Below are positions 1-6,885 of a DNA stretch of 10,646 nt, piece by piece. Source of the stretch: Gemmatimonadota bacterium (lineage in GTDB: Bacteria > Gemmatimonadota > Gemmatimonadetes > JACCXV01 > JAHWKZ01); the NCBI GenBank assembly GCA_030641505.1, contig DAOWHI010000065.1, positions 1 to 10,646 on the forward strand. Reading direction: 5' to 3'. The stretch's first letter is position 1; each line of letters opens with the position of its first letter. The notes under the pieces are model-generated. The model ran no database searches. It was not told the origin of the DNA and saw nothing but the letters and a program-made list of their open reading frames with translations. Both the position numbers and the translations under genes were made by a program.

Positions 1-404
1 AGGTCGACCAGGGTTGGGTGCCCGCGGCTGGGTTGCGAGTCGACTATGGAACCGACCCCAAGGTCGCGCTCGGTGCTGCGCTGTGGTGGGCCGACGCGAA
101 GCCTTCGCTGTGGGCGGCGGGTGTCGGGCTATCACTCGCCCCGCTGGGCGGACGCCCGCTTCGCCTTCAGCCCAAGATCTACTTTGGCATCGACTTTCTA
201 TTCGTGGACGACGATCTGGATCGCGGACCGGCGCTCGTGTTTGGCGCCGGCGTCGAAAAACGATTCGGTCGTTGGACGATCGAGCCCACCGTTCGGAACC
301 GATTCCTCACCGTCGACGAGGAGTCGATCGACGACGTCTCGACAGGCCGTGATGCTTCGCTGTGGGAGATCGGTCTCGCGCTCGGCTACACGTTCGGGGA
401 CTAG
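1..404 (+). CDS. Outer-membrane beta-barrel protein, C-terminal part (5' end outside window)
   Basis: The reading frame is open from the window edge (first full codon at position 3) to the TAG at 402-404, so this is the last ~133 residues of a longer protein. The sequence alternates short polar and hydrophobic/aromatic strands (for example LRVDYG, AALWWAD, KIYFGIDFLF, GAGVEKRFG, LALGYTF), with glycines and acidic turns between them. This is the pattern of an outer-membrane beta-barrel domain. The last strand ends in Tyr-Thr-Phe plus two residues, roughly where a BAM-recognition signal is expected. The GTG at 18 is an internal codon rather than a likely start, because the barrel-like frame continues upstream. 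The barrel class is inferred from composition only and the substrate or role is unknown. It converges on the lipoprotein gene downstream with a 68-base gap. Confidence 0.65.
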   Translation, partial: VDQGWVPAAGLRVDYGTDPKVALGAALWWADAKPSLWAAGVGLSLAPLGGRPLRLQPKIYFGIDFLFVDDDLDRGPALVFGAGVEKRFGRWTIEPTVRNRFLTVDEESIDDVSTGRDASLWEIGLALGYTFGD

Positions 405-472
405 TGGTCCGAATCGATCACGGCGTCTGGAGGCATCTCCAACAGTGATGGATCGAGCGGTTCGCCGAACTG

Positions 473-1255
473 CTAGTTGACGACGATGTGATCGCCCGCG
501 AAGCCCCCGTCCGGGCCCAGGGTGTGGTATCGACGGGGTACGGAAAGCCCATCTACCATCACCCACTCGTCGTAAACGTGGACCAGCGGGCCGAACGCTT
601 GGTCCGGCCCCATCCCCATGAGCGCTAGAAACGGGGGGTACGCCATCGCGTACTCGACCGCTTTCAATCGGTTCGAGTCGGGATCGATGTACAACTTGAA
701 GTAGTCGCGCTCCGTCTTGCCTATGGGCGCGCGTCCCGGAGCGAACGTCATGCGAACGGTCGCGTAGTCGGTGGGGTCGTCGGGCAGACGACCCGTCTCC
801 GACTCGCCCAAAATGACGTCATCGCGCTGGGCCAGCCACGGAAGAAAGGCGAAGTAGTAGTCGAAGTACACCATAAAGCTCGGCGGGTTGGCCTCGCCCC
901 AGCCGACGCTCCAGACACGCTCACCGTCGTACGCCATCCTCGCGCGGTGCTTTGGGTACCGCTGATAGCTCCGGCGCGCGCCCTGTGTTTCGACGATCTG
1001 GGATGCGACCCACCACCGGTCCTGATCAACAGGCAGAAAGCTCATGTATAGGATGTGATCAAGCTGAACCGCTGAGATCTCCGCCCATCGCGCCATCCCG
1101 CCGTGGGCTTCGGTCATCCGCTGTACGATGGCCGGGACGTCGGATGCCGACGACTCCGCTTGCTCTGCCCGCGAGTTGTCACAGGCGGTGACGACGTCAG
1201 CCGCGGTGAGCCCGATCAACGCCATCGCCCCGGCGGTATTGAGGTATGCCCTCAT
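473..1255 (-). CDS. Exported lipoprotein of an unnamed 'AHGG' family (LolA/DUF6503-like fold suspected), paralogue of the next gene
   Basis: This 260-residue protein has a lipoprotein signal: a hydrophobic stretch at residues 8-22 followed by lipobox V-T-A-C with Cys25. The next residue is Asp26, which in enterobacteria would favour inner-membrane retention; whether that rule holds here is unknown. The mature part has an EAHGG...W motif near residue 49, VWSVGW in the middle, a TGRLPDD..TDY.TVRMTF block and a YFKLYIDPDSNRLKAVEY strand-turn-strand segment. All are shared with the protein encoded at 1252-2097. The style resembles periplasmic LolA/DUF6503-type one-sided beta-barrels that carry lipid-like ligands, but this is inference. 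The start ATG overlaps the upstream stop as ATGA (1252-1255) and is preceded by a strong GGAGGAGGG Shine-Dalgarno, so the two genes are probably translationally coupled. No catalytic motif was recognised. Confidence 0.75.
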   Translation of the reverse strand: MRAYLNTAGAMALIGLTAADVVTACDNSRAEQAESSASDVPAIVQRMTEAHGGMARWAEISAVQLDHILYMSFLPVDQDRWWVASQIVETQGARRSYQRYPKHRARMAYDGERVWSVGWGEANPPSFMVYFDYYFAFLPWLAQRDDVILGESETGRLPDDPTDYATVRMTFAPGRAPIGKTERDYFKLYIDPDSNRLKAVEYAMAYPPFLALMGMGPDQAFGPLVHVYDEWVMVDGLSVPRRYHTLGPDGGFAGDHIVVN

Positions 1256-2097
1256 CGACCCTCCTCCCAGAAGCCGAGCGTCACGTGATCGACCACCGCG
1301 CCTCTCGGGCGCTCCATCCGCGTTTCGTCAAAAGGTTCGTGGAGCGACAAGTCGAAGACGTAGTGAACCGCGTTGCTCGTGCTCGCGTTGCGCTGATTGA
1401 AGCCGTACGAGACGTAGAAAACGGGCAGTATGAGTCCGTCAAACTCTCGATGCTCTTCAAACACGTGGAGGTTTGGGCCCAAAGGCTGGTCGGGGTTGGC
1501 GGCCAATCCAGGATGCGTGATGTTGAACTCGACCGCCCGCAGCAGGTGGGAACCAGGGTCTATGTAGAGCTGATAGTAATTGCCCGGCGAGCTCGGAGTC
1601 TGGCGGTCGAACGTCATCTGCACGGTGACGAAGTCCGTTTCATTGTTCGGGATTCGCCCCGTTCCCGTGGTTTCCAACCGGACGCCCGGCTGCTGCGTTT
1701 GCCACGGGAGCGTAATAAAGCTGTACGTCAACCGGGAGAAGAATCCCGGCGGAAGGGTTACCGGCCACCCCACGCTCCATACGGTCGACCCGTCCCAGAC
1801 GATCGACGCGTCCAAGACCGGCCAGTCGAGATAAGCACGGCCGGACCGCGGCTCCACCGTCTCACACGATAGCCAAGGTTCGGGGTTGCCCGAGTTCCTG
1901 GTGAAGAACATGTAGCTGAACGACTCAACGCGGTCCCATGCCTCGATACCGCCGTGCGCGGCGACCATCTCTTCGACGATCGTGCGCGTCTGGGGGTCCG
2001 CGTACTCGGCGCCGGGTGTGATCTGAGCTGATACCAGCGGTGAGGCCAACGCGAGTTGTAAACCAGCGACGATCGCGCCGGTGACAGAATGTTGCAT
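1252..2097 (-). CDS. Exported protein, Sec signal peptide, paralogue of the downstream lipoprotein
   Basis: The chosen ATG at 2095-2097 follows a good AGGGAG Shine-Dalgarno four bases upstream and begins a clear signal peptide. That peptide has a hydrophobic core at residues 7-18 and a Val-Ser-Ala cleavage site before Gln25. A longer reading frame reaches 2181, but its extra 28 residues would place a non-signal extension before the signal peptide. The 281-residue product has no lipobox cysteine, so it should be a soluble periplasmic or secreted protein. It shares with its neighbour the MVAAHGG..AWD motif (about residue 44), VWSVGW, TGRIPNNETDFVTVQMTF and YYQLYIDPGS..LRAVEF blocks, and a GPNLHVFEE segment. 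It is the first gene of a two-gene operon reading away from lemA. Fold and function are unknown; a LolA/DUF6503-like ligand-binding barrel is the best guess. Confidence 0.75.
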   Translation of the reverse strand: MQHSVTGAIVAGLQLALASPLVSAQITPGAEYADPQTRTIVEEMVAAHGGIEAWDRVESFSYMFFTRNSGNPEPWLSCETVEPRSGRAYLDWPVLDASIVWDGSTVWSVGWPVTLPPGFFSRLTYSFITLPWQTQQPGVRLETTGTGRIPNNETDFVTVQMTFDRQTPSSPGNYYQLYIDPGSHLLRAVEFNITHPGLAANPDQPLGPNLHVFEEHREFDGLILPVFYVSYGFNQRNASTSNAVHYVFDLSLHEPFDETRMERPRGAVVDHVTLGFWEEGR

Positions 2098-2295
2098 ATC
2101 GCTCCCTTTCTCTATGACGACGCAAGATAAGTCGAGAATCGGATACGACACTAGGGACGCGATAAGCCAAGGGCCGTTCAAAACCTCGTCTATCGACCGC
2201 TGCGCCTCGTTCTCCTTGGAACTTGCCGGCCAGCGATTGCCGACAGAGTATTCCTCTACGGCTGGACCAGGAATCTCTCCAAAACGGGAGGCGTT

Positions 2296-2910
2296 ATGCC
2301 CGCTGACACCTTAGCCATAATTCTCGTGTTCGCGCTCCTCGCAATCATTGGGCTGACGGCGTTTGGTATTTACAACCGCCTCGTTCGATCCCAGGAGCGA
2401 ACCGGCGAGGCATGGTCCGGGATCGACGTACAGCTCCGACGTCGTACCAGCTTGATCCCCAATCTCGTCGAAACCGTCAAAGGGTACGCAGCGCACGAGA
2501 AGGGCGTGTTCGAGGAAGTGACGAAGGCCCGCGCGGCTTTGCAGCAGGCTGGAGGCGCTGCCGAAGCCGCCAAGGCGAACGACATGCTCACAGGAGCCCT
2601 GGCACGTCTGTTCGCGGTGGTCGAAAACTATCCCCAGCTGCGAGCATCAGAAAACTTCATGAACCTCCAAGAAGAGCTCTCCGACGTGGAAGAGAAGATC
2701 GCCTACGCTCGCCAGTTCTATAACCGCAACGCGGCCGAGTTCAACGCTGGTATACGATCCGTCCCCAATGTCGTGATCGCCAGGGTAGCGAACTTCAAGC
2801 GGTTTGAATTCTTTGAAGCCGAGGAGGGGGCGCGGGCGGACGTGGACGTAAGCTTTACCCCACCCCCTGAGCCCCCGTCGCCGGAGCCGCCTTCACCCCC
2901 GGTGACGTAA
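2296..2910 (+). CDS. lemA: LemA family membrane-anchored protein
   Basis: The 204-residue protein has an N-terminal membrane anchor (about residues 5-25) followed by the LemA helical domain (about 28-175). Family landmarks are E38-A-W-S-G-I-D-V-Q-L-R-R-R, then LIPNLVETVKGYAAHE (53-68), NLQEELSDVEEKIAYAR (123-139), QFYNRNAAEFN (140-150) and the IRSVPN segment. LemA proteins are envelope proteins with an extracytoplasmic helical bundle; they are often encoded beside M48 proteases, but their biochemical role is not settled. The ATG at 2296 has GGGAGG five bases upstream. The gene is first in an operon: the M48-like gene begins four bases after its stop. Unusually, the C-terminal ~17 residues (from T188) are a proline-rich tail with PPEPPSPEPPSPP, perhaps a flexible or interaction tail. 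Identification is firm; function is inferred from the family. Confidence 0.93.
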   Translation: MPADTLAIILVFALLAIIGLTAFGIYNRLVRSQERTGEAWSGIDVQLRRRTSLIPNLVETVKGYAAHEKGVFEEVTKARAALQQAGGAAEAAKANDMLTGALARLFAVVENYPQLRASENFMNLQEELSDVEEKIAYARQFYNRNAAEFNAGIRSVPNVVIARVANFKRFEFFEAEEGARADVDVSFTPPPEPPSPEPPSPPVT

Positions 2911-2913
2911 CGG

Positions 2914-4110
2914 ATGGAAACCGGGTTTCAAGAACCCGTTCTCGTCTACGACCGGATCGACGCGAATCGACGCAAGACGATCCTCCTCTTGGTGTCTTTC
3001 GCCCTCATGTCGTTACCCGCCGCCCTGTACCTGGGTCATCAAATGACGGGCATGATCGCGCTCGGCTTGATGCCGTTCTTGATGGGGTGGGAAGCAGTCA
3101 TGAACGATCCATACGTGACCATCACTGCATCCGCGATCTTGGCGCTGCCCGTGGTTTTCGCCGCTGCGTACTTGGTCTATCGTTATTCGTCGGGGTTGGT
3201 CTCGATGATCTCCCGCGCTCGACCGCTCGAGCCCGGTGAAGAGCGCTCACTGAGCCGGATCGTCGAGAACCTGTGCATCGGGGCAGGCCTTCCGCAGCCA
3301 CGGCTGGCGATCATTGGATCAACTGCGACCAACGCCTTTTCCACCGGCCTCGATCCGGAGCGAGCCTCGCTAGTCGTGACGCGAGGCTTGTTGGATGCCT
3401 TGGATCATCGGGAGCTCGAAGGCGTCGTGGCCCAGGAGCTCTCTCAGATCGGTAACTACGACGTCCGACTGAGCACGGTCGTGGCTGCGTTCGTCCTGCT
3501 CATGTGGCTGCCGCTGTTGAGTATCAGGGCGCTGCTCCGGATCGCCGGCCGGCTGTTCCAGGCGATCGTCGGCGCGCCATCGAGGGGGTGCATCATCTAT
3601 GCTTCTATTGTTTTTATCGTTTTCGGATTTCCGTTCGTGATCGCGGGGGTGCTCATGGTTCAAATTGTTCTCAGCTTGCTCGTCGAAGACACCGCCCTTG
3701 GCATTCTGATCCTTGTTGCCATGTTGCTGCCAATCTATGCCCTGGTAGGTGCCCCCGCGGTCGGGACGCTCTTTCTTAGAGCGGTCTCCCGCGAGCGGGA
3801 GTTTCTGGCGGATGCCGACGCCGTCCTATTGACCCGGTACCCGGCGGGTCTCGCGCGTGCTTTAGCCAAGATGGGGGTGGCGGGAAACGCGAGAATGGGG
3901 GTCAATCCAGCGCTGGCTCACCTCTATATCGTCAACACTCGGTCGCGAGGCGACGGTTTTCTCGACCGTATCTTGTCGTCCCATCCCCCGATCGAGGAAC
4001 GCATCGATCTGCTGGCGCGTATGGGCGGCGTCACGCCAGCGATGTTGGAGAAAGCCCGACAGGCGGGTGTAGAATTTCGCCAGACCGTAGAGGAGGATAG
4101 CGATGCTTAA
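2914..4110 (+). CDS. M48/HtpX-like membrane protein with a lost zinc site (probable pseudopeptidase)
   Basis: The 398-residue protein matches the LemA-associated M48 family along its length. It has the YDRIDANRRKT N-terminus, a transmembrane hairpin (about 22-42 and 71-90), the AGLPQPRLAIIGSTATNAFSTGLDPERA block and VVTRGLLDALDHRELEGVV. Next comes the active-site helix, further membrane segments (about 183-205, 224-256, 260-285), SREREFLADADA with the family's third zinc ligand (E296), and the C-terminal SSHPPIEERI. However, the HExxH motif reads Q174-E-L-S-Q178. Both metal-binding histidines are glutamine (CAG codons at 3433-3435 and 3445-3447) while the Glu and the flanking V-A and I-G-N-Y-D residues are kept. 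Zinc-dependent proteolysis is therefore unlikely. The frame is intact, so this looks like a maintained pseudoenzyme rather than decay. It lies four bases after lemA and overlaps the next gene by eight bases. Confidence 0.88.
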   Translation: METGFQEPVLVYDRIDANRRKTILLLVSFALMSLPAALYLGHQMTGMIALGLMPFLMGWEAVMNDPYVTITASAILALPVVFAAAYLVYRYSSGLVSMISRARPLEPGEERSLSRIVENLCIGAGLPQPRLAIIGSTATNAFSTGLDPERASLVVTRGLLDALDHRELEGVVAQELSQIGNYDVRLSTVVAAFVLLMWLPLLSIRALLRIAGRLFQAIVGAPSRGCIIYASIVFIVFGFPFVIAGVLMVQIVLSLLVEDTALGILILVAMLLPIYALVGAPAVGTLFLRAVSREREFLADADAVLLTRYPAGLARALAKMGVAGNARMGVNPALAHLYIVNTRSRGDGFLDRILSSHPPIEERIDLLARMGGVTPAMLEKARQAGVEFRQTVEEDSDA

Positions 4111-4318
4111 GAAAATCGTAGTCATCGGGGTGGCGATCGTGGTTTTTGCCTGCGCCGTGATCATCAATCTGGCGATCTTCGATCTGCTCTCGATCGATGA
4201 GGTAAGGGCAAGCCTGGGCAAGATCCTTTCGGTCATCGGGGTGTCCACGGCGGCGATCGTGCTTATTCTCATGTTGGCGAGAGCGATAACGAGAACCTCG
4301 GGAGGAGGCGACAGTTGA
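4103..4318 (+). CDS. Small two-helix membrane protein, third gene of the LemA/M48 operon
   Basis: This 71-residue protein starts with ATG at 4103, inside the last codons of the M48-like gene (eight-base overlap), and is preceded by a GAGGAGGA Shine-Dalgarno. It consists of two hydrophobic helices (about residues 4-27 and 39-60) joined by a short amphipathic linker containing SIDEVRASLGK, plus a short Arg/Ser/Gly tail. No known domain was recognised. The overlap, the good ribosome site and the operon position argue that it is real and made together with LemA and the M48-like protein. It may be a small partner subunit in that membrane complex, which is inference only. Confidence 0.7.
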   Translation: MLKKIVVIGVAIVVFACAVIINLAIFDLLSIDEVRASLGKILSVIGVSTAAIVLILMLARAITRTSGGGDS

Positions 4319-4328
4319 GGGCTTGCTG

Positions 4329-5105
4329 TTATGCCTTGAGCCCGTACCCGATGCGGAACAAGTACACGGTCAGCGCGAAGGTCAGGGCGGCCATTCCGGC
4401 CGTCAGCGCCAGCGACAACGTCGGTGACGCGTCGGCAACGCCGAGCACGCCGTACCGCAGCCCGTTGATCATGTAGAAGATCGGATTGAATAGCGTGACC
4501 CGGTACCAGAACGGCGGCAGCATATCGATCGAGTAGAAGACACCGCCGAGGAACACCAACGGCGTGATGATGAAATTGAGCAGCAGCGCCACCTGATCCC
4601 ACGATTCCGACCACAACGCCATCACTAGACCGGCGCACGCCAATAGCGCGCTTACGACGACCAGGAACGCAAGCACCATCGAGGCGTGAGTGATCGGGAG
4701 GTCCGCGGCGAAGACCCCGACGGCGAGGATCAGCACGCCCACGACGAGGCCGCGCGCCATCGCTCCCAGCGTGTACGCCAGCACGATCTCCCAGTACGAC
4801 AGCGGGGCGACCAGGATGTCGTTGATGTACTTCTCGTGGCGGGCCACGAACAGCGACGTCGAGCTATTCGAATACGCACTCGTCAATACGCCCATCATCG
4901 CCAGCCCGGGCAGGATGTACTCGGTATATGGGTAGCCGTCGATCAGTCGAATCCGGGAGCCGAGCGCCTCTCCAAAAATCAAGATGTAAAGAAGCGCTGA
5001 GAGGATCGGCGGGAAGACGGTCTGCTTCCAGAGCTTCATGAACCGCCCCACCTCGCGGCCGGTCAGGGTCCAGAAACCTATCGCCCACTCGCGACTATAC
5101 TGCAC
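4329..5105 (-). CDS. yadH: ABC-2 type transporter permease, YadH-like
   Basis: The 258-residue permease resembles E. coli YadH (about 256 residues) in length and in recognisable segments: VGRFMKLWKQTVFPPILS, LGSRI near 48-52, the YILPGLAMMGVLTSAYSN segment (63-80), PLVFLGGVFYSIDMLPPFW (182-200) and NPIFYMINGLRYGVLG (207-222). It has about six membrane segments (roughly 31-47, 62-80, 105-133, 141-163, 172-192, 229-250). It would form the membrane pore of an exporter powered by the adjacent ATPase; the substrate is unknown. The start is a GTG at 5103-5105 with AAAGGA eight bases upstream. It lies inside the ATPase gene, giving an 11-base overlap and probable translational coupling. Its TAA stop converges on the small membrane-protein gene with a 10-base gap. 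Confidence 0.9.
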   Translation of the reverse strand: MQYSREWAIGFWTLTGREVGRFMKLWKQTVFPPILSALLYILIFGEALGSRIRLIDGYPYTEYILPGLAMMGVLTSAYSNSSTSLFVARHEKYINDILVAPLSYWEIVLAYTLGAMARGLVVGVLILAVGVFAADLPITHASMVLAFLVVVSALLACAGLVMALWSESWDQVALLLNFIITPLVFLGGVFYSIDMLPPFWYRVTLFNPIFYMINGLRYGVLGVADASPTLSLALTAGMAALTFALTVYLFRIGYGLKA

Positions 5106-6051
5106 GCGACTCGTCCTTTTGCCGGCGCTCGGTCAATCGGATAAAGACTTCTTCCAGGCTCGACTCGACGATCCTCACCTCGTTGATCATGAGGCCGGCT
5201 TCGTAAAGCGCCCGAAGCGCTTCGGCCACGAACTCTCGCGGCCGGTCCGCGGTCACGATGAGCTTGGTCCCGTCGATGACATAGTCGCGGGTCGTTATCG
5301 CCGGTGGTAGCTCGTCACGGGGTGGCTCGGTGAGCACGATCTCCAGATGCCGGCCGCCGCTCGTCTCGATCAGGTGCTGGGGGGATCCTTGGGCCACGAT
5401 CCGGCCGCAATCGATGATCGCAACCTCGTCGCACAACGCTTCGGCTTCCTCGATGTAGTGCGTGGTCAGCAGGATCGTGGTCCCCTGCTCGCTCAATTGA
5501 CGTAGGTACGTCCAGAGTGTGCGCCGCAGCTCGACGTCGACGCCGGCGGTCGGTTCGTCGAGGATCAAGATCTCGGGCTCGTGCATCATAGCCTTGGCGA
5601 TCAGCAGCCGGCGTTTCATGCCGCCTGAGAGCTTGTGGACTTTGTCGTTCGCCTTCGACGAGAGCCCGAAGAGCTCGAGCAACTCGTCGGCACGGCGCAT
5701 GGCTTGCCGCTTGGGAACTCCGTAGTAGCCGCCCTGGAGCTCCAGGATCTCGTGCACCGGGAAGAAGCGATCGAAGTTGAACTCCTGGGGGGCGAGCCCA
5801 ATCGCACGGCGGGTGAACCGATAGTCGCGAGCGACGTCGCGCCCGAATACGTTGACCGTCCCACGTTCGAGCGTCACCAGTCCGGTCAGAATGTGAATCG
5901 TGGTCGATTTGCCGGCGCCGTTGGGCCCCAGCAACCCGAAGAACTGTCCCCGCTGAATGGACAGGTCGATCCCGCTCAGCGCGGTGACGGCTCCGTAGTG
6001 CTTGTGGAGATCGTGGATCGCGATTGCCGGAGCGGTAGTTTGAGTGGCCAT
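5095..6051 (-). CDS. yadG: ABC transporter ATP-binding protein, YadG-like
   Basis: The 318-residue cytoplasmic ATPase carries all standard ABC motifs: Walker A G42-P-N-G-A-G-K-S-T50, Q-loop Q89 in LAPQEFNFD, signature LSGGM at 141-145, Walker B ILILDEP at 161-167 with catalytic E166, D-loop AGVD and H-loop H198 in LTTHYIEEAE. The PQEFNF, GGMKRRL and DEPTAGVDVELRR wording closely matches E. coli YadG. The C-terminal ~95 residues are the usual ABC-2 exporter extension ending in SSLEEVFIRLTERR. It drives the adjacent YadH-like permease. The ATG at 6049-6051 has no evident Shine-Dalgarno. It is divergent from the nucleotide kinase gene with only 43 bases between the starts. Confidence 0.94.
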   Translation of the reverse strand: MATQTTAPAIAIHDLHKHYGAVTALSGIDLSIQRGQFFGLLGPNGAGKSTTIHILTGLVTLERGTVNVFGRDVARDYRFTRRAIGLAPQEFNFDRFFPVHEILELQGGYYGVPKRQAMRRADELLELFGLSSKANDKVHKLSGGMKRRLLIAKAMMHEPEILILDEPTAGVDVELRRTLWTYLRQLSEQGTTILLTTHYIEEAEALCDEVAIIDCGRIVAQGSPQHLIETSGGRHLEIVLTEPPRDELPPAITTRDYVIDGTKLIVTADRPREFVAEALRALYEAGLMINEVRIVESSLEEVFIRLTERRQKDESRAV

Positions 6052-6094
6052 GGAGGCGACGGAAGGTAGCCGGGCTGGGTGTCACCACAAGGGA

Positions 6095-6619
6095 ATGGCG
6101 CGCCTCCGGCTGGCTCTGGGCGGTCGGATGCAGGTCGGCAAGACGACCGCGGCCGATTATCTGGTAGAGCGATACGGTTTTAGAAAGTACGCGCTCGCCG
6201 ATCCGATCAAGCAAATCGCGACCGAATCGTTCGGTTGGCATGGCGCCAAGGACGATCGAGGTCGGCGATTGCTTCAAGAGATCGGCACGGTTGGGCGCAA
6301 CTATGCCCCGGAGCTGTGGCTCGACCGGTTCGCTCAGAGGATCACAGCCGATGACGGCGATCGGCTCGTTGTCGACGATCTCCGGCTTACGCGTGAGGTC
6401 GAGTACCTGGAACGGCTTGGGTTTGCGTGCGTTCAAATCGTTCGTGTGCCCGAGTTGATCACCACGCTGCCACCAGAGGTGGCCCGCCAACAGCACGAGA
6501 CCGAGGTCGAGCTGGAGCGTCTGGGTTTTGGCTATCGGTTGAAGAACAACGGCACGTTCGAGGAACTGTTCGGGCAGATCGAGGCGCTGATGGCGGATTT
6601 GAGTCAAGAACGGGGGTGA
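6095..6619 (+). CDS. Deoxynucleoside monophosphate kinase-like P-loop protein (phage type)
   Basis: The 174-residue protein begins with MARLRLALGG and a P-loop G10-R-M-Q-V-G-K-T17. It continues with the pattern of phage-type dNMP kinases: ADYLVERYGF..YALADPIKQ, RRLLQEIGTVGR (58-68), PELWLDRF, LVVDDLRLTREVEYLERLGF (91-110) in the place of the family's 'D-x-R-x-x-x-E' segment, an IVRVP strand, H134-E-T-E137 and the terminal NNGTFEELFGQI. Such enzymes phosphorylate dNMPs to dNDPs with ATP; the substrate base cannot be read from the sequence. The frame is open further upstream (GTG at 6044, ATG at 6050). I prefer the ATG at 6095 because it puts the P-loop strand directly at the N-terminus as in homologues; the only ribosome-like sequence, AAGGGA, directly abuts it. 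No other phage genes are nearby, so it may be a resident or captured gene. A hairpin follows the stop. Confidence 0.8.
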   Translation: MARLRLALGGRMQVGKTTAADYLVERYGFRKYALADPIKQIATESFGWHGAKDDRGRRLLQEIGTVGRNYAPELWLDRFAQRITADDGDRLVVDDLRLTREVEYLERLGFACVQIVRVPELITTLPPEVARQQHETEVELERLGFGYRLKNNGTFEELFGQIEALMADLSQERG

Positions 6620-6621
6620 TA

Positions 6622-6655
6622 ACCGAAAGGCCTCGCCGCTGGCGAGGCCTTCGGT
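6622..6655 (+). terminator. Strong hairpin after the dNMP kinase gene
   Basis: The sequence ACCGAAAGGCCTCGCC, a three-base loop GCT, then GGCGAGGCCTTCGGT forms a 15-base-pair stem with a single bulged A. It starts two bases after the TGA stop. No run of T follows on either strand, so termination may be weak or the hairpin may instead protect the mRNA 3' end. The position directly after a gene supports a 3'-end role. Confidence 0.6.
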
Positions 6656-6885
6656 CATTAGGCCAGGAGGAAACCGCAGGCCTAACTCTCTCGACAGCAC
6701 CGTAGTCGACCGGGACCGGGCCATCGAGTTACTGCATTTTACCGCCTGCCGGAGGAAAGTCAAGACCATCTTCGAACCGCGATTCCATAAGGTGTCGAAT
6801 ATCTCCATAACTATGCATTGCTATTGAGGGGTATTGGGTATTGCGGAACCTGCAGTCGTTTCCCCAGATTGTCGGTCTGCCCCTT

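Noticed and set aside
440..480. Small hairpin between the convergent barrel and lipoprotein genes
   Set aside because: The stem near 458-474 is only about seven pairs with a wobble and no T-run follows, too weak to call a terminator.
1246..1872. A 208-codon plus-strand frame antisense to the exported paralogue
   Set aside because: The minus-strand frame has a signal peptide, ribosome site and paralogous motifs; the plus frame is Arg-rich with none.
2098..2295. Possible promoters in the divergent gap before lemA
   Set aside because: TTGCCG-like hexamers are present, but no -10 match at proper spacing was convincing, so no promoter is called. Nothing else was seen in these 198 bases.
3862..4638. 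A 258-codon minus-strand frame covering the end of the M48-like gene, the small protein and part of the permease
   Set aside because: It crosses three better supported genes on both strands and its translation has no recognisable family pattern.
6760..6790. TTCGAA context reminiscent of a tRNA T-arm
   Set aside because: No acceptor stem, anticodon arm or CCA end could be fitted on either strand.
5315..6808. A 1.5-kb open frame on the minus strand spanning the ATPase and the kinase gene
   Set aside because: It overlaps two well-identified genes in another frame, its translation is low-complexity Arg/Pro/Ala-rich in the second half, and it matches no family. It is a high-GC shadow frame.
6656..6885. 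Possible promoter or small gene before the M61-like gene
   Set aside because: The stretch 6780-6840 is more AT-rich and holds several TATnnn-like hexamers, but none pairs with a clear -35 box. Short frames here lack ribosome sites.
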